A stretch of 64,000 nucleotides of DNA from Halobacillus yeomjeoni (GCF_020171525.1 NZ_JAIVAI010000004.1:62001-126000); one strand, 5' to 3'; positions 1 to 11,266 are shown, counted from the stretch's first letter. Program-made: numbers and translations. Notes: generated by a model from the sequence alone, not told the origin.

Positions 1-1017
1 TAATAATTCATAAATTTTTTCTGGATCTTGGTCACCCACCAATCGGCAGCTGATTTTAGCACTTGCCTCACAGGGAACAATCGTTTTCAGTCCTTCCCCC
101 TGAAACCCTCCTGTAACTCCGTTGATTTCCAGTGTGGGACGCACCCCTACTCGTTCTTGGAACGTAAATCCTTCTTCACCAAATAAAGCATCCAACCCTA
201 ATTCTTGTTTGATCCGCTCTTCATCAAAAGGAACTTCAGCCACTTCTTTCTTTAATTTTTCCGTTGGCTCAGGTACTCCTTCATAAAAACCTTCAACAGC
301 TACTTTACCGCTTGAATCATGCAGTGAATTTAGAATTGTTACTAAGGCGTGTACGGAATTAGGGACAGCCCCCCCATAAGTTCCAGAATGTAAGTCTGTA
401 TTGGCGGTTTTCACTGTGAGCTCCATAGCCAGAGCTCCCCGCAATGACGTGCAAATAGCAGGCTGTCCTTTGTCAATAAAGGAAGTATCACTGACGACCA
501 CTGCATCTGCATGCAACTTCTCTTCATTTTCGTTAATATATGGAGGCAGATGAGGGCTGGCCACCTCTTCTTCTCCTTCAATGCATAACTTCACATTTAT
601 CGGGAGCTCTCCATATTCTTCAAACAACATTTCAAGTGCTTTTATGTGAATAAATAGCTGCCCTTTATCATCTGTAGCTCCTCTGGCATAGATCTTATCG
701 TCTTTAATGACCGGTTCGAAGGGAGGGGTTTCCCATAAGTCAACTGGGTCTTCAGGTTGAACATCGTAATGTCCATAGATCAATACAGTCGGTTTACCTT
801 CTGCATGAAGCCAGTCTCCATATACAATTGGATGCCCATCAGTCTGAATCACTTCTACATGCTCCAAACCGATCCGCTGCAATGATTGTGCCGTCCACCG
901 TGCTGCCTCTTGAACATCCTGTTTGTGCTCTGACTTGGAAGAAATGCTGGGAATGGATAAGAAATCTTTCAACTCTTCTAAAAACCTTTGATTATGTAAA
1001 TCACTGACTCGTTTCAC
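1..1017 (-). CDS. M20 family dipeptidase (C-terminus outside window)
   Basis: Metal-dependent M20 peptidase of the cytosolic dipeptidase type, probably cleaving di- or short peptides. The frame is open for 339 codons from a GTG at 1017 to the window edge, so the end of the protein is missing. The start is set by AAAGGAGG seven bases upstream; there is no ATG nearby. Visible family motifs are GHYDVQPEDP (first metal ligands), YARGATDDKGQ (bridging aspartate region) and EGEEE (general-base glutamate), in the usual order. A strong hairpin lies just upstream and belongs to another gene, so this is probably a separate transcription unit. Substrate is not deducible. Confidence 0.9.
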   Translation of the reverse strand, partial: MKRVSDLHNQRFLEELKDFLSIPSISSKSEHKQDVQEAARWTAQSLQRIGLEHVEVIQTDGHPIVYGDWLHAEGKPTVLIYGHYDVQPEDPVDLWETPPFEPVIKDDKIYARGATDDKGQLFIHIKALEMLFEEYGELPINVKLCIEGEEEVASPHLPPYINENEEKLHADAVVVSDTSFIDKGQPAICTSLRGALAMELTVKTANTDLHSGTYGGAVPNSVHALVTILNSLHDSSGKVAVEGFYEGVPEPTEKLKKEVAEVPFDEERIKQELGLDALFGEEGFTFQERVGVRPTLEINGVTGGFQGEGLKTIVPCEASAKISCRLVGDQDPEKIYELL

Positions 1018-1081
1018 AATTATTCCTCCTTTATTCATATTATAAGCGACCCGCCACATACATAACAGCAGATAAGAAAGT

Positions 1082-1110
1082 AAAAAACTCACCATAGAGG
1101 TGAGTTTTTT
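1082..1110 (-). terminator. Rho-independent terminator
   Basis: Perfect inverted repeat AAAAAACTCACC / GGTGAGTTTTTT with a five-base loop and T-tracts on both strands. It lies just after the stop of the 22-residue ORF at 1117-1185 and could also end leftward transcripts from the catalase. Confidence 0.85.
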
Positions 1111-1116
1111 AAGGGA

Positions 1117-1185
1117 TTATAATAGAGAAATAATAAAACCGATGACGACGACCAAACCAATAATCATTAAAATTGTACGAATCAT
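1117..1185 (-). CDS. 22-residue hydrophobic membrane peptide
   Basis: Very short frame starting MIRTILMIIG and otherwise almost entirely Ile/Leu/Val, with one Arg near the start: a single membrane span with almost no soluble part. The ATG at 1185 is preceded by GAAGGTGG at suitable distance and the stop sits seven bases before a strong terminator, so start, stop and transcript end fit a real small gene. I do not recognise a family. It could act as a small membrane-protein modulator, but nothing in the sequence shows a partner. It may be read through from the catalase gene about 100 bases upstream. Confidence 0.5.
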   Translation of the reverse strand: MIRTILMIIGLVVVIGFIISLL

Positions 1186-1286
1186 TTGACCACCTTCTTT
1201 TCGTTTATTTATTACTCCATTCCTTACAATCTATACAATGAAACAGGTTTTCTTCGTTTTATAACAAAATGCCCAACAAATTAACC

Positions 1287-3332
1287 TTACACCAGGTTGC
1301 GATTCCAGTGTCTATGAGCTTCAACAGCTTTAGTAAAGGTGCTTATAAATGTGTCGGCATCATCTTCGGCAACCACCCCTTCATGGTTTAGTACATCACC
1401 TTTTTCAAGGAAAGATACACCTTGGTGGGTAGCACCTATAGGTTTATAATGTTTAAAAGCTTCATGGATATAATATTCAGTACTCTGAGTGAAAGCTTTA
1501 TCATGGGATTTTCCTCCGATGATATAGACAGCATCGAAAAGGACTGGGTCAGCTGTCGTAAATGTATGGTCTATTTTCAATTCAACCCCATCTGACCCAC
1601 TCAATACACCTTGTTTGTTACTGATAATAGAAGTTTTCAATCCTTTGTCTGCCAGACCATCAAGAACTTTCTCAACTTCCTCGCCATTAAACCCTTCACC
1701 CATAACCACTGCAACTTGTCTTGTTTCTGCTTTGAAGTTCGTATTCGCCTGGCTTAATGCAGGAGAGGCTTTAGAGGTGGTCGACCCTCCACTGACTGGT
1801 GGTTTAACTCCAATATTCTCAGCGAACCCTTGAGCAAGCTCAAGACTTACATTTGAAAACATCTCCACCACCTGCTCTCTTACTGACTCACTTTCAACTT
1901 TACCAAGCTCAAAGCTGAAGGCCTGGATCAAATGGTCTTTCTCATGCGCACTCATACTGTTCCAGAATAAAGCCGCTTGAGAGAAATGGTCTTTGAAGCT
2001 TTCACTACGCGCCCTCACTTTGCGCCCTTCTACTTTTTCATGGTAATGTTCATATCCTCCCTCTTCCGGTGAGGCTGTTTCGGGAGTATTATTTGCAAGA
2101 GAATTGTTATGGTAACTGACCTGCCCCTGATTGATCGTATGGCGGCCATAGCCGTCCCGCTGATTATTGTGAAAAGGACAGACAGGCTTATTTATCGGTA
2201 GCTCGTGAAAATTAGGACCCCCAAGCCGGATCAGCTGTGTATCTGTATAAGAGAATAAGCGTCCTTGTAGAAGCGGATCATTCGAAAAATCAATACCTGG
2301 AACTACATGACCCGGATGAAAAGCGACCTGTTCGTTTTCTGCAAATACGTTATCTACATTCCGGTTCAATGTCATTTTCCCTACAATTTCAACCGGAACA
2401 TCTTCTTCAGGCCAGAGCTTGGTCGGGTCTAAAATATCGAAGTCGAATTTGTCTTCATCCGCTTCAGCAATAACTTGAATACCTAATTCGTACTCAGGAA
2501 AGTCCCCATCTTCTATTGAGTTGTATAAGTCCCCCCGATGGAAATCAGGGTTTTTTCCGGAAATTTTCTGGGCTTCATCCCAAACCAGTGAGTGAGCACC
2601 CAGCACCGGTTTCCAATGAAACTTGACGAAATGAGACTTTCCTTCGGCATTCACAAGTCGGAACGTATGTACACCGAATCCCTCCATCATACGGAAGCTT
2701 CTCGGAATAGCGCGATCTGACATCGTCCACATCACCATATGGGCAGACTCCTGATTGTTCGCTACAAAATCCCAAAACGTGTCATGAGCAGAAGCTCCCT
2801 GTGGCATACCGTTATGCGGCTCAGGTTTGACTGCATGAACTAGATCTGGGAACTTAATCGCATCTTGGATAAAGAATACAGGAATGTTGTTTCCGACTAA
2901 GTCATAATTCCCCTCATCCGTATAAAATTTAGTCGCAAATCCACGGGCATCTCTTACTGTTTCTGCAGAACCTTTGGATCCTGCAACTGTAGAAAACCTT
3001 ACGAAGACAGGCGTAGTCTTCGAGGTATCATTTAAAAAGTCAGCTTTTGTATAGTTCTCCAGTGATTTGTACAACTCAAATTCTCCGTGCGCAGAAAAAC
3101 CACGAGCATGAACGACTCGTTCAGGAATACGTTCATGATCGAAATGTGTCATTTTCTCACGGAAATGAAAATCTTCCATTAGTGTCGGTCCACGTTCACC
3201 GGCTTTAAGAGAAAACTCATCTTCCGACATCTTCAGGCCCTGGTTCGTCGTTAAATGCTTTCCCCGGTCATCGACTCTGCTTTCATCAAGTTGTTCGTTC
3301 TTCTTAGAATTGTTGACGTTATGTTTACTCAA
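1287..3332 (-). CDS. katE: Large-subunit catalase (HPII/KatE type)
   Basis: Haem catalase decomposing hydrogen peroxide in the cytoplasm. At about 680 residues it is the large clade, with a C-terminal DJ-1/glutamine-amidotransferase-like domain (from about residue 540, [14 protein letters not shown]). Catalytic His is in [12 protein letters not shown] (about residue 75), the Asn in [11 protein letters not shown] (about 148) and the proximal haem Tyr in [19 protein letters not shown] (about 362). An in-frame ATG at 3362 lies upstream of the Shine-Dalgarno GGGGAGGA, so the true start is one of two adjacent TTG codons at 3335 or 3332; 3332 has the better spacing. A SigB-like promoter lies at 3381-3406, fitting general-stress control as for KatE in B. 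subtilis. Single-gene unit. Confidence 0.95.
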   Translation of the reverse strand: MSKHNVNNSKKNEQLDESRVDDRGKHLTTNQGLKMSEDEFSLKAGERGPTLMEDFHFREKMTHFDHERIPERVVHARGFSAHGEFELYKSLENYTKADFLNDTSKTTPVFVRFSTVAGSKGSAETVRDARGFATKFYTDEGNYDLVGNNIPVFFIQDAIKFPDLVHAVKPEPHNGMPQGASAHDTFWDFVANNQESAHMVMWTMSDRAIPRSFRMMEGFGVHTFRLVNAEGKSHFVKFHWKPVLGAHSLVWDEAQKISGKNPDFHRGDLYNSIEDGDFPEYELGIQVIAEADEDKFDFDILDPTKLWPEEDVPVEIVGKMTLNRNVDNVFAENEQVAFHPGHVVPGIDFSNDPLLQGRLFSYTDTQLIRLGGPNFHELPINKPVCPFHNNQRDGYGRHTINQGQVSYHNNSLANNTPETASPEEGGYEHYHEKVEGRKVRARSESFKDHFSQAALFWNSMSAHEKDHLIQAFSFELGKVESESVREQVVEMFSNVSLELAQGFAENIGVKPPVSGGSTTSKASPALSQANTNFKAETRQVAVVMGEGFNGEEVEKVLDGLADKGLKTSIISNKQGVLSGSDGVELKIDHTFTTADPVLFDAVYIIGGKSHDKAFTQSTEYYIHEAFKHYKPIGATHQGVSFLEKGDVLNHEGVVAEDDADTFISTFTKAVEAHRHWNRNLV

Positions 3333-3380
3333 CAAGAGTTCCTCCCCTTCAAAAAATTCCATTTATTTCATCTTTTACGT

Positions 3381-3406
3381 CTTCCCTCACCTGCTTATCG
3401 TTAAAC
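3381..3406 (-). promoter_or_regulatory. SigB-like promoter of katE
   Basis: On the minus strand GTTTAA (3401-3406), 14-base spacer, GGGAAG (3381-3386). The B. subtilis SigB consensus is GTTTAA-N13-15-GGGTAT, so the -35 is perfect and the -10 matches four of six. It lies about 50 bases before the proposed start of the catalase. The assignment is by pattern only. Confidence 0.5.
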
Positions 3407-3552
3407 TATTTGAGACTTTATGATAATAAACCTCTACTTCGTATACTTAAGTAGGACGGCCTGTTGTGGCGGGCAGTTATAGATGGCTTTGGATAGAAGC
3501 ATTCTTTATGAAGTAGTAAGATTGGACTTCAAGTGAATTGAAATTGAACATG

Positions 3553-3584
3553 AAAAAACCCAGAGTAGAGACTCTGAGTTTTTT
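3553..3584 (-). terminator. Terminator after gltD
   Basis: Hairpin of CAGAGT/ACTCTG extended by flanking A and T runs, loop AGAG, with T-tracts on both strands; it follows the glutamate synthase small-subunit stop at 3642. Confidence 0.7.
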
Positions 3585-3641
3585 AAAATCTTTCCATATG
3601 AATATTGTCTTACTTTTCTACTACGATTGAAGATATTTCGA

Positions 3642-5129
3642 TTAAGGCAGTTGAGTGCTTCCCATCATATATCGATCCACTTCACGGGCAGCTTCACGTC
3701 CTTCATTAATCGCCCAAACGATCAAGCTCTGCCCTCTTCTCATATCTCCTGCAGCGAATACTCCGTCGATATTCGTTTTGTACTTTCCATATTGAGCAGC
3801 TACATTTGTTCGTACTGTCGTTTCTACTCCAAGCTTATCAATCAAGTCTTGTTCAGGTCCGCTGAAACCAATAGCCAGTAACACCAAATCCGCAGGCCAT
3901 ACTTTTTCTGTTCCAGGAATTTCTGTTCTCACTTTATTGCCTTCATCATCATAAGAAAGAGCGACATTGATGGTATGAACTTCTTTAATACGTCCATTTT
4001 CATCCCCGACGAACTTTTTAGTCATGACAGCATATGCTCTTGGGTCATCGCCGAATAAAGCTTCTGCTTCTTTTTGTCCATACTCCACACGGTGAATCAT
4101 TGGATACTGCGGCCAAGGGTTTTCTTCATTGTCCCGCACTGATCCTTTTTTATCGTATATATCAAATTGAGTGAGGCTCTTGCACCCATGTCGAAGAGAA
4201 GTTGAAATACAATCGGTACCTGTATCTCCACCACCGATAACGATGACATCTTTTCCTTTTGCACTGATATAGTTTCCATCTGCATGATCGGAATCAAGCA
4301 GACTTTTTGTATTTGCATGCAGGAAATCCATAGCATAATGGATACCCTTCAGATTACGCCCATCAACCTCAAGGTTCCTGGGAGTGGTAGCTCCTCCACA
4401 AAGAACGACGGAGTCGTACTCTTCCCGAAGTCTGGAAACAGGGTAATCTCTCCCTACTTCTGTATTCGTGAAGAAATGAATGCCTTCTTCTTCTAAGATA
4501 TTTACTCTGCGTTCGACTACCGAATAAGGTAATTTCATTTCAGGAATGCCGTATGTCAACAAACCACCAACACGGTCATTTCGCTCATACACAGTCACCC
4601 AATGTCCTGCCTTATTCAGTTGAGCAGCTGCAGCCAAGCCTGCTGGCCCAGATCCGACAACGGCCACTTTTTTACCCGTTCTCTTCTCTGGAGGCTCCGG
4701 TTTCACCCATCCTTCATCGAAGCCTTTTTCTATAATCGAACGTTCTACTGATCGAATAGCTACTGGTGGTTCATTGATCCCCAGCACACATGCACCTTCA
4801 CAAGGTGCCGGGCAGGCAAACCCGGTGAACTCAGGAAAGTTGTTCATTTCATGCTCTTTCTCAAGTGCTTCTTTCCATTGACCACGGTAGACTAAATCGT
4901 TCCATTCTGGAATCAAATGATAAACAGGGCACCCCGTAGTGATTCCATTGATCTCCATTCCGGAGTGACATGTAGGAACGCCACAATCCATGCACCGCGC
5001 CCCTTGTTTCTGCACTTCTTCGTCTGACATAGGTAGTGTATAGTCGTCCCAGTCTTTCGTACGTGTTGCAGGATCACGTTCAGGTATCGATTGGCGTTCG
5101 TATTCCTTGAATCCTGTCGACTTTCCCAT
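3642..5129 (-). CDS. gltD: Glutamate synthase small (beta) subunit
   Basis: FAD/4Fe-4S NADPH-oxidising subunit of glutamate synthase (B. subtilis name GltB), feeding electrons to the large subunit for 2-oxoglutarate plus glutamine to two glutamate. 495 residues is normal. Cysteines for iron-sulphur clusters are in CMDCGVPTCHSG (about residues 47-57) and CPAPCEGACVLG (about 107-118). The FAD-binding GxGxxG is VVGSGPAGLAAA (about 157) and the NADPH-binding one is VIGGGDTGTDC (about 295). It lies 17 bases downstream of the large-subunit gene with GAGGGGGGAG before its ATG, so the two form an operon. It is followed by a terminator. Confidence 0.97.
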   Translation of the reverse strand: MGKSTGFKEYERQSIPERDPATRTKDWDDYTLPMSDEEVQKQGARCMDCGVPTCHSGMEINGITTGCPVYHLIPEWNDLVYRGQWKEALEKEHEMNNFPEFTGFACPAPCEGACVLGINEPPVAIRSVERSIIEKGFDEGWVKPEPPEKRTGKKVAVVGSGPAGLAAAAQLNKAGHWVTVYERNDRVGGLLTYGIPEMKLPYSVVERRVNILEEEGIHFFTNTEVGRDYPVSRLREEYDSVVLCGGATTPRNLEVDGRNLKGIHYAMDFLHANTKSLLDSDHADGNYISAKGKDVIVIGGGDTGTDCISTSLRHGCKSLTQFDIYDKKGSVRDNEENPWPQYPMIHRVEYGQKEAEALFGDDPRAYAVMTKKFVGDENGRIKEVHTINVALSYDDEGNKVRTEIPGTEKVWPADLVLLAIGFSGPEQDLIDKLGVETTVRTNVAAQYGKYKTNIDGVFAAGDMRRGQSLIVWAINEGREAAREVDRYMMGSTQLP

Positions 5130-5146
5130 AAAATCTCCCCCCTCAG

Positions 5147-8100
5147 TTATTTCACGGTCTCTACAGGTTTATTACTTTCTTCAAATGCTGTCATTTCAGC
5201 ATCAAATTTCTCCATTCCACTCTCTTTGAGGTGTTTGATTCGTTCTTGCATTGCCAAGTAATCACGAGGTACAACTCGTACAAATCTATGGACATAATGG
5301 TTCCAATTGTTTAAGATCCGCTGAGCAAGGCCACTGTTCGTGTATTGGACATGCTTTTCTATCATTTCATAAAGTTCCTGAATCTCTTCGGCATTGGACA
5401 ACGATTGTAAATGGACAAGGTCCTTATTACACTTCGTTTCAAATGGTTGTTCAGATTCATCCAACACATATGCAACTCCTCCGGACATCCCGGCTGCAAA
5501 GTTTCGTCCTGTCCCTCCGAGCACAACAACCTTTCCACCTGTCATATATTCACATCCGTGGTCTCCTACACCTTCGACGACTACATGAGCACCACTATTA
5601 CGCACACAAAAACGCTCGCCGGCTAGTCCGTTAATATATGCTTCACCCGAAGAAGCCCCATAAAAAGAAACATTACCGATAATCGTATTTTCTTCAGGTG
5701 CAAATGTAGATCTCGGAGATGGATGTACAATGATTTTTCCGCCGGATAACCCTTTTCCGACATAATCATTTGAATCTCCGACCAGTCGTAGCGTCATGCC
5801 TTTTGGAATGAAGGCTCCGAAGCTTTGGCCGGCTGACCCTTTGAATGTCAATTGAATGGTATCTTCCGGCAAACCTTCCTCTCCGTACTTCCGAGTCACT
5901 TCACTCCCCAGAAGGGTACCTGTAACACGGTGGATGTTCCTGATTGAACCCGTTGCTTGTACAGGCTCACCTGTCTCAATGGCCTGCTTACATAAAGGAA
6001 TCAGTTCTTCTATATCCAAAGTTTTTTCCAATTGGTGATCCTGAGTTTCTGTTGCATAGCGTCCATAGTTGTCTGGAACTTGTGGTTGATAAAGAAGAGC
6101 GGAAAGATCGATCCCCTTCGCTTTCCAATGATCAACAGCTTCATTTGTTTCTAATACATCGGTACGACCGATCATTTCGTTGATGGAACGGAAACCGAGT
6201 TCTGCCATCAATTCTCGTGTCTCTTGAGCAATAAAACGCATGAAGTTTTCCAAATGGTCGGCTTCACCTGTGAACTTCTTCCTCAATTCTGGATCCTGCG
6301 TTGCTACACCCACAGGGCAGGTGTTCAAGTGACAGACACGCATCATGACACAACCTAAGACCACCAAAGGTGCTGTTGAGAATCCATACTCTTCTGCTCC
6401 AAGTAAAGTAGCGACAACAACATCCCTGCCCGTCATCATTTTCCCGTCTGTTTCAACAACTATACGATCTCTCAAACGGTCAAGGACAAGGGTTTGATGT
6501 GTTTCTGCCAATCCGATTTCCCATGGAAGTCCAGTGTGTTTAATACTTGTTCGAGGAGCGGCTCCGGTTCCTCCATCATAACCACTGATCAAAACTAAAT
6601 CTGCACGACCTTTTGCCACACCTGCAGCTATAGTACCTACCCCGACCGCAGATACGAGCTTCACACTGATTCTCGCTTTTGGATTGGCATTCTTAAGGTT
6701 ATAAATAAGTTCAGCCAAATCCTCGATCGAGTAAATATCATGGTGAGGTGGCGGCGAGATCAATTCGACCCCGGGAGTCGACCCACGGACTTCTGCAATC
6801 CAAGGGTATACTTTCTTTCCAGGAAGGTGTCCTCCTTCTCCCGGTTTTGCTCCTTGAGCAATCTTTATTTGAATTTCATCCGCATTCACTAAGTAGTTGC
6901 TCGTGACTCCGAAACGTCCGGATGCTACTTGCTTGATTGAACTTCTACGCAGGTCTCCATTTTCGTCAGGTGTAAAACGGTCAGGGTCTTCTCCTCCTTC
7001 ACCCGTATTACTCCTTCCTCCTACACGGTTCATGGCAACAGCTAAAGCTTCGTGTGCTTCCTTGCTAATGGAACCGTAAGACATGGCACCTGTTTTGAAC
7101 CTCTTACAAATATCCTCAACAGACTCCACTTCATCTATTGGAATGGAAGGACGGTCTTTGAAAGATAACAGGCCTCTCAGAGACTGCAGGTTATTCTTTT
7201 CATCTGTGAGCAATTGTGAGTATTGCTTATATAATTTGTAGTCGTTCTTACGACAAGCGTGCTGAAGAGTAGCAATCGTTTGTGGATTGTATTGATGATC
7301 TTCACCGTTTTTACGGTACTGGAATTCATCCCCCGCTTCTAATGTGCGGTTTCCTCCACGTTTTTCACTGTAGGCGACTTCGTGACGCATCAATACTTCC
7401 TTCTCGATGATATCTAAACCAATTCCACCTAAGCGTGAAGATGTACGAGTAAAGTACTGATCGATGACATCCTTATGAATACCAACCGCTTCAAAAATCT
7501 GCGCTCCACGGTAACTTTGAATCGTAGAGATCCCCATCTTTGATAAAACTTTTATTATTCCGTCTGTAACAGCTTTTACATATGTTTCAACCGCAATGTC
7601 ATGGGATTCAACTTCCAAATCGCCACGATCCTTTAGATGACGCAGTGATTCAAATGCCAGGTATGGATTGATTCCTTCCGCTCCATAACCTAAGAGAGTT
7701 GCAAAATGATGGACTTCGCGAGCTTCCCCAGTCTCAATCAGGATGCTGACTTTCGTTCGTGTTCCTTGTTTGATCAAATGGTGGTGCAGTCCTGATACAG
7801 CAAGCAAAGCAGGGATAGCCGCATACTCTTTACCCATACCTCTGTCTGAAAGCATCAATAATGTCGTTCCATCTTCGATGGCCTGATCCGCTTCTTCGAA
7901 TAGACGGTCGAGCGCTTCTTTCATTTTATTTTCTTTCGCTTCAAATAAAATGGAGAACGTTTTCGGTTTGAAACCATCTATTGTTTGTTGTCGTAATTGT
8001 TCAAACTGAACGTTGGTCAAGATGGGCGTCTCTAACCGAATCTGCCGGCAGCTTTCAGGTTTCGGATCCACAAGGTTACCTTCAGCACCTATAGTCGTTT

Positions 8101-9727
8101 CCACCATTGTAATCAATGATTCTCTGATAGCATCAATAGGAGGATTCGTTACTTGTGCGAATAACTGTTTAAAATAGCTGTACAATAGTTGCGGTTTCTT
8201 AGAGAGCACCGCTAATGGAGAGTCATAGCCCATTGACCCGACTGGATCTTTTTTGCCTGTCACAAGCGGCATAAGAATTTTATTCAATTCTTCATTCGTA
8301 TAGCCGAATGCAAGCTGTTTATCAATCAGTGATTCAACAGGACGATGCTCAACCGTCGGCTGTGGAAGGTCTTCCAAATTGAACTTATGCTCATCGATCC
8401 ATTCTTTATATGGCTGCTCTCTGGAAATTTCAAGCTTGATTTCTTCATCTGGTATGATTTTGCCCTTTTCAAGATCGACAAGCAGCATTTTTCCAGGGTG
8501 GAGGCGGTCTTTGTATAAGATATCGTCTGCAAAGATATCCAAAGCTCCTACTTCAGAACCAAGTACGATCATTCCATCTTTCGTTACGTAATAACGGGCA
8601 GGTCGAAGGCCATTCCTATCGAGACAGGCTCCGATCTGCTTACCGTCTGTGTAAGCAAGTGCAGCCGGTCCATCCCACGGCTCCATCAAGCAGCTGTGAT
8701 ATTCATAGAAATTCTTTTTATCTTCTTGAATCGTTTCATCATTAGACCATGGTTCCGGCACCATCATCATTGCCGTGTGAGCAAGAGAGCGACCAGAGAG
8801 GTATAAAAACTCAAATGCATTATCAAACATAGAGGAGTCACTACCATTGGAGTCGATGACAGGAAGGATTTTCTGAAGATCCTCATCACTGAAATATTTA
8901 GAGGAGCATAACTCTTGGCGAGCCCTCATCCAATTGACGTTTCCTCTTAAGGTATTGAATTCCCCATTGTGGATGGTATAACGGTTTGGGTGTGAACGTT
9001 TCCAACTAGGGAAGGTGTTCGTACTGAAACGAGAGTGCACTAATGCGAGGGCAGTCTTAAAATCAGGGTGGTTCAAATCAATATAAAAAGAATCCAATTG
9101 CTCAGGAATTAACATCCCTTTGTAAACAATTGTATTTGAAGACAAACTGCTGATATAGAAGTCATCAAAACCATCTCTACTCGAGATCTCAATCTCTGCC
9201 CTTTTTCTTATAATGTATAGACGTCTTTCCAAGTCCATTTGATTATTTATGTTATCTGCAGGCGCTACAAAGGCTTGAAGAATATAAGGTTTCGTTTTCT
9301 TCGCATCTTTCCCTACAAAGGAATCATTGATAGGAACTGTTCGCCAGCCTAAAAATTTCTGCCCTTCTTCGTGGACGATCTTTTCAAAGGTACGTCTGCA
9401 TTCCATACGCTTATCACGGTCTTCAGGAAGGAATAACATACCGATCCCATACTTCCCGGCATTCGGTAGTTCAATATCTTCTTTTTCACATTGCTTCTCA
9501 AAAAAATGATGCGGAATTTGTGTTAAGATTCCTGCACCATCACCGGTACTTACATCTGCGGACTGACCTCCGCGGTGTTCAAGGTTACATAAAATTGTGA
9601 CAGCATTTTCAACGATGCTATGAGATTTCGTACCGTCAATGTTGGCAATCATCCCTATTCCACAGGCTTCATGTTCGTTCTCAGGGTGATATAACCCTTG
9701 AGGTACTGGATATCCATGTTTCTGCAT
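5147..9727 (-). CDS. gltB: Glutamate synthase large (alpha) subunit
   Basis: Ferredoxin-type large subunit of NADPH glutamate synthase (B. subtilis GltA), about 1526 residues. The N-terminal class II glutaminase domain needs Cys as first mature residue; it is seen in HEACGIG about 20 residues in, implying a short propeptide. The central and FMN-binding TIM barrel include [10 protein letters not shown] and [12 protein letters not shown] (about residues 900-980), and the 3Fe-4S cysteines are in [15 protein letters not shown] (about 1125-1140). The C-terminal GXGXG beta-helix repeats follow (for example [21 protein letters not shown]). Two ATGs are possible, 9733 and 9727; GGGGGA is seven bases before the second, which I chose. 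First gene of a two-gene operon with gltD. No gltC-like LysR gene is divergent here, unlike B. subtilis. Confidence 0.96.
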   Translation of the reverse strand: MQKHGYPVPQGLYHPENEHEACGIGMIANIDGTKSHSIVENAVTILCNLEHRGGQSADVSTGDGAGILTQIPHHFFEKQCEKEDIELPNAGKYGIGMLFLPEDRDKRMECRRTFEKIVHEEGQKFLGWRTVPINDSFVGKDAKKTKPYILQAFVAPADNINNQMDLERRLYIIRKRAEIEISSRDGFDDFYISSLSSNTIVYKGMLIPEQLDSFYIDLNHPDFKTALALVHSRFSTNTFPSWKRSHPNRYTIHNGEFNTLRGNVNWMRARQELCSSKYFSDEDLQKILPVIDSNGSDSSMFDNAFEFLYLSGRSLAHTAMMMVPEPWSNDETIQEDKKNFYEYHSCLMEPWDGPAALAYTDGKQIGACLDRNGLRPARYYVTKDGMIVLGSEVGALDIFADDILYKDRLHPGKMLLVDLEKGKIIPDEEIKLEISREQPYKEWIDEHKFNLEDLPQPTVEHRPVESLIDKQLAFGYTNEELNKILMPLVTGKKDPVGSMGYDSPLAVLSKKPQLLYSYFKQLFAQVTNPPIDAIRESLITMVETTIGAEGNLVDPKPESCRQIRLETPILTNVQFEQLRQQTIDGFKPKTFSILFEAKENKMKEALDRLFEEADQAIEDGTTLLMLSDRGMGKEYAAIPALLAVSGLHHHLIKQGTRTKVSILIETGEAREVHHFATLLGYGAEGINPYLAFESLRHLKDRGDLEVESHDIAVETYVKAVTDGIIKVLSKMGISTIQSYRGAQIFEAVGIHKDVIDQYFTRTSSRLGGIGLDIIEKEVLMRHEVAYSEKRGGNRTLEAGDEFQYRKNGEDHQYNPQTIATLQHACRKNDYKLYKQYSQLLTDEKNNLQSLRGLLSFKDRPSIPIDEVESVEDICKRFKTGAMSYGSISKEAHEALAVAMNRVGGRSNTGEGGEDPDRFTPDENGDLRRSSIKQVASGRFGVTSNYLVNADEIQIKIAQGAKPGEGGHLPGKKVYPWIAEVRGSTPGVELISPPPHHDIYSIEDLAELIYNLKNANPKARISVKLVSAVGVGTIAAGVAKGRADLVLISGYDGGTGAAPRTSIKHTGLPWEIGLAETHQTLVLDRLRDRIVVETDGKMMTGRDVVVATLLGAEEYGFSTAPLVVLGCVMMRVCHLNTCPVGVATQDPELRKKFTGEADHLENFMRFIAQETRELMAELGFRSINEMIGRTDVLETNEAVDHWKAKGIDLSALLYQPQVPDNYGRYATETQDHQLEKTLDIEELIPLCKQAIETGEPVQATGSIRNIHRVTGTLLGSEVTRKYGEEGLPEDTIQLTFKGSAGQSFGAFIPKGMTLRLVGDSNDYVGKGLSGGKIIVHPSPRSTFAPEENTIIGNVSFYGASSGEAYINGLAGERFCVRNSGAHVVVEGVGDHGCEYMTGGKVVVLGGTGRNFAAGMSGGVAYVLDESEQPFETKCNKDLVHLQSLSNAEEIQELYEMIEKHVQYTNSGLAQRILNNWNHYVHRFVRVVPRDYLAMQERIKHLKESGMEKFDAEMTAFEESNKPVETVK

Positions 9728-10179
9728 AATCATTCCCCCTGATCAGCTATTTGATTGATTTTAGTCGATTATAAAAAATTCTGTCTTTTCAGTTTTTTAC
9801 TAGTATAGCACGAAAAAACCTTCGTATCATGCTTGAACAGCGTGTTTAGAGGGAATTTTCATTAAAATTTGACAATTTAAAATGCACCTGAACTCTTATA
9901 TATAGATGATGTAAGCGCAACCATATTTTTCGCTTAAAATTTTTCAAATTTTTTCTGAAATTAACTCAAAATCACTTAATTTCATTCTTGAAAATGTATA
10001 AAACAGTCGCTTATTGTATAAAAATACACCTTTACTGAATGAACTCTTATTGAAATCATTTATAAAACACTAAAAGGGTAGGATGAGGAAAAATTACTCA
10101 TTTCATCCATGAATTGTATGGATTTAAAGGAAACGAAGGTGAAATTGAAGAAAGAAACAAACAGGGAGGTTCACCTACT
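9728..10179. other. 452-bp AT-rich intergenic region
   Basis: Divergent promoter region between gltBD and the P1 peptidase gene. On the minus strand TATACT (rc of 9802-9807) is a good -10 for gltB, with no convincing -35 at 17 bases, which fits activator dependence. On the plus strand TTGACA occurs at about 9869 without a well-spaced -10. A 14-bp palindrome TGTATAAAAATACA (10015-10028) resembles arginine-repressor boxes. I see no gene or hairpin-terminator here. Confidence 0.5.
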
Positions 10180-11238
10180 ATGAATTTAAGAATAAGAGAC
10201 TATGGAGTAAAGATTGGATCACTAGAAACAGGAAAACTGAATAAAATCACAGATGTAGCAGGTGTCAAAGTAGGGCATACGACCTTAAGTGAAGGAAGCT
10301 GTCAAACTGGTGTCACAGCAGTCATCCCCCATGAACGAAACCTTTTCAAAGAAAAATTGATTGCTTCCACTCACGTGATTAATGGTTTCGGAAAAACTAT
10401 GGGGACCATACAAATCAAAGAACTTGGTACCCTTGAAACTCCGATTGTACTAACTAACACATTAAATATAGGTGTGGCAGCCGAAGCAGTCATGGAAAAA
10501 ACTCTTGAAACAAACCCTGACATAGGCCGTTCTACAGGAAGTATCAACCCTGTGGTCGGAGAGTGCAATGATATGTATCTAAACGATTTACGGGCGATGT
10601 TTGTTGAGAAAGAACACGTACATAAAGCTATGACAGAGACCAAGATTGATTTTGAAGAAGGTTGTGTAGGGGCCGGTACAGGAATGCTCTGTTACTCATT
10701 AAAAGGCGGGGTCGGTTCATCTTCCAGAACAATTCCGCTGGAGCATGGAAACTACACGCTTGGAGTTCTTGTGGTCACCAATTTCGGCTACATCAGTGAC
10801 TTGAGAATTGATGGGAAACCTGTCGGAGAGCAATTAAGCAGGTATGTCATTCCTTCTGGAGAAACAAAGGATCGAGGATCGATCATGGTGATCATTGCAA
10901 CTGATCTGCCTGTTTCAGAGCGCCAGCTAAATCGAATCATTAAAAGAAGTGTTACCGGACTGTCCCGGACAGGTTCTGTCATCACTACGGGGAGCGGAGA
11001 GGTCGCCATCGGCTTTTCTACAGCAAATAAAATCCCTCATGAACCCAATGGAGACTTACTCTCGACCTCCACAATTCATGATGATGAAATCGATGAAGCT
11101 TTCAGAGCAGTAGGGGAAGCGACGGAAGAAGCTGTTTTGAACGCGCTGATTATGGCAACTCCTGTTAAGGGGAGAGGTGGAAATGAACGGCCTACCCTTT
11201 CAGAGCTTATTGAAAAATATAACTTATCCCTAAACTAA
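10180..11238 (+). CDS. P1 family peptidase (DmpA-type L-aminopeptidase/D-esterase)
   Basis: Member of the self-cleaving P1 (DmpA/BapA) Ntn-type hydrolases that remove N-terminal residues from peptides or esters. About 352 residues, normal size. The likely autocleavage site is the Gly-Ser in DRGSIMVIIATDLP (about residue 230), where the new N-terminal Ser would be the nucleophile. Other family blocks seen are VTNFGYISDLRIDG and GLSRTGSVITTGSG, and the start region KITDVAGVKVGHTTL. The frame extends upstream to 10114, but AGGGAGG at 10164-10170 with nine-base spacing sets the ATG at 10180. It stands alone on the plus strand and ends at a bidirectional terminator shared with the convergent yihY-like gene. 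Natural substrate unknown. Confidence 0.9.
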   Translation: MNLRIRDYGVKIGSLETGKLNKITDVAGVKVGHTTLSEGSCQTGVTAVIPHERNLFKEKLIASTHVINGFGKTMGTIQIKELGTLETPIVLTNTLNIGVAAEAVMEKTLETNPDIGRSTGSINPVVGECNDMYLNDLRAMFVEKEHVHKAMTETKIDFEEGCVGAGTGMLCYSLKGGVGSSSRTIPLEHGNYTLGVLVVTNFGYISDLRIDGKPVGEQLSRYVIPSGETKDRGSIMVIIATDLPVSERQLNRIIKRSVTGLSRTGSVITTGSGEVAIGFSTANKIPHEPNGDLLSTSTIHDDEIDEAFRAVGEATEEAVLNALIMATPVKGRGGNERPTLSELIEKYNLSLN

Positions 11239-11239
11239 G

Positions 11240-11266
11240 AAAACCCCGGTCAAGGACCGGGGTTTT
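11240..11266. terminator. Bidirectional terminator between convergent genes
   Basis: AAAACCCCGGTC, two-base loop, GACCGGGGTTTT type perfect stem between the stop of the P1 peptidase and the stop of the YihY-like gene; T-runs on both strands. Confidence 0.9.
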
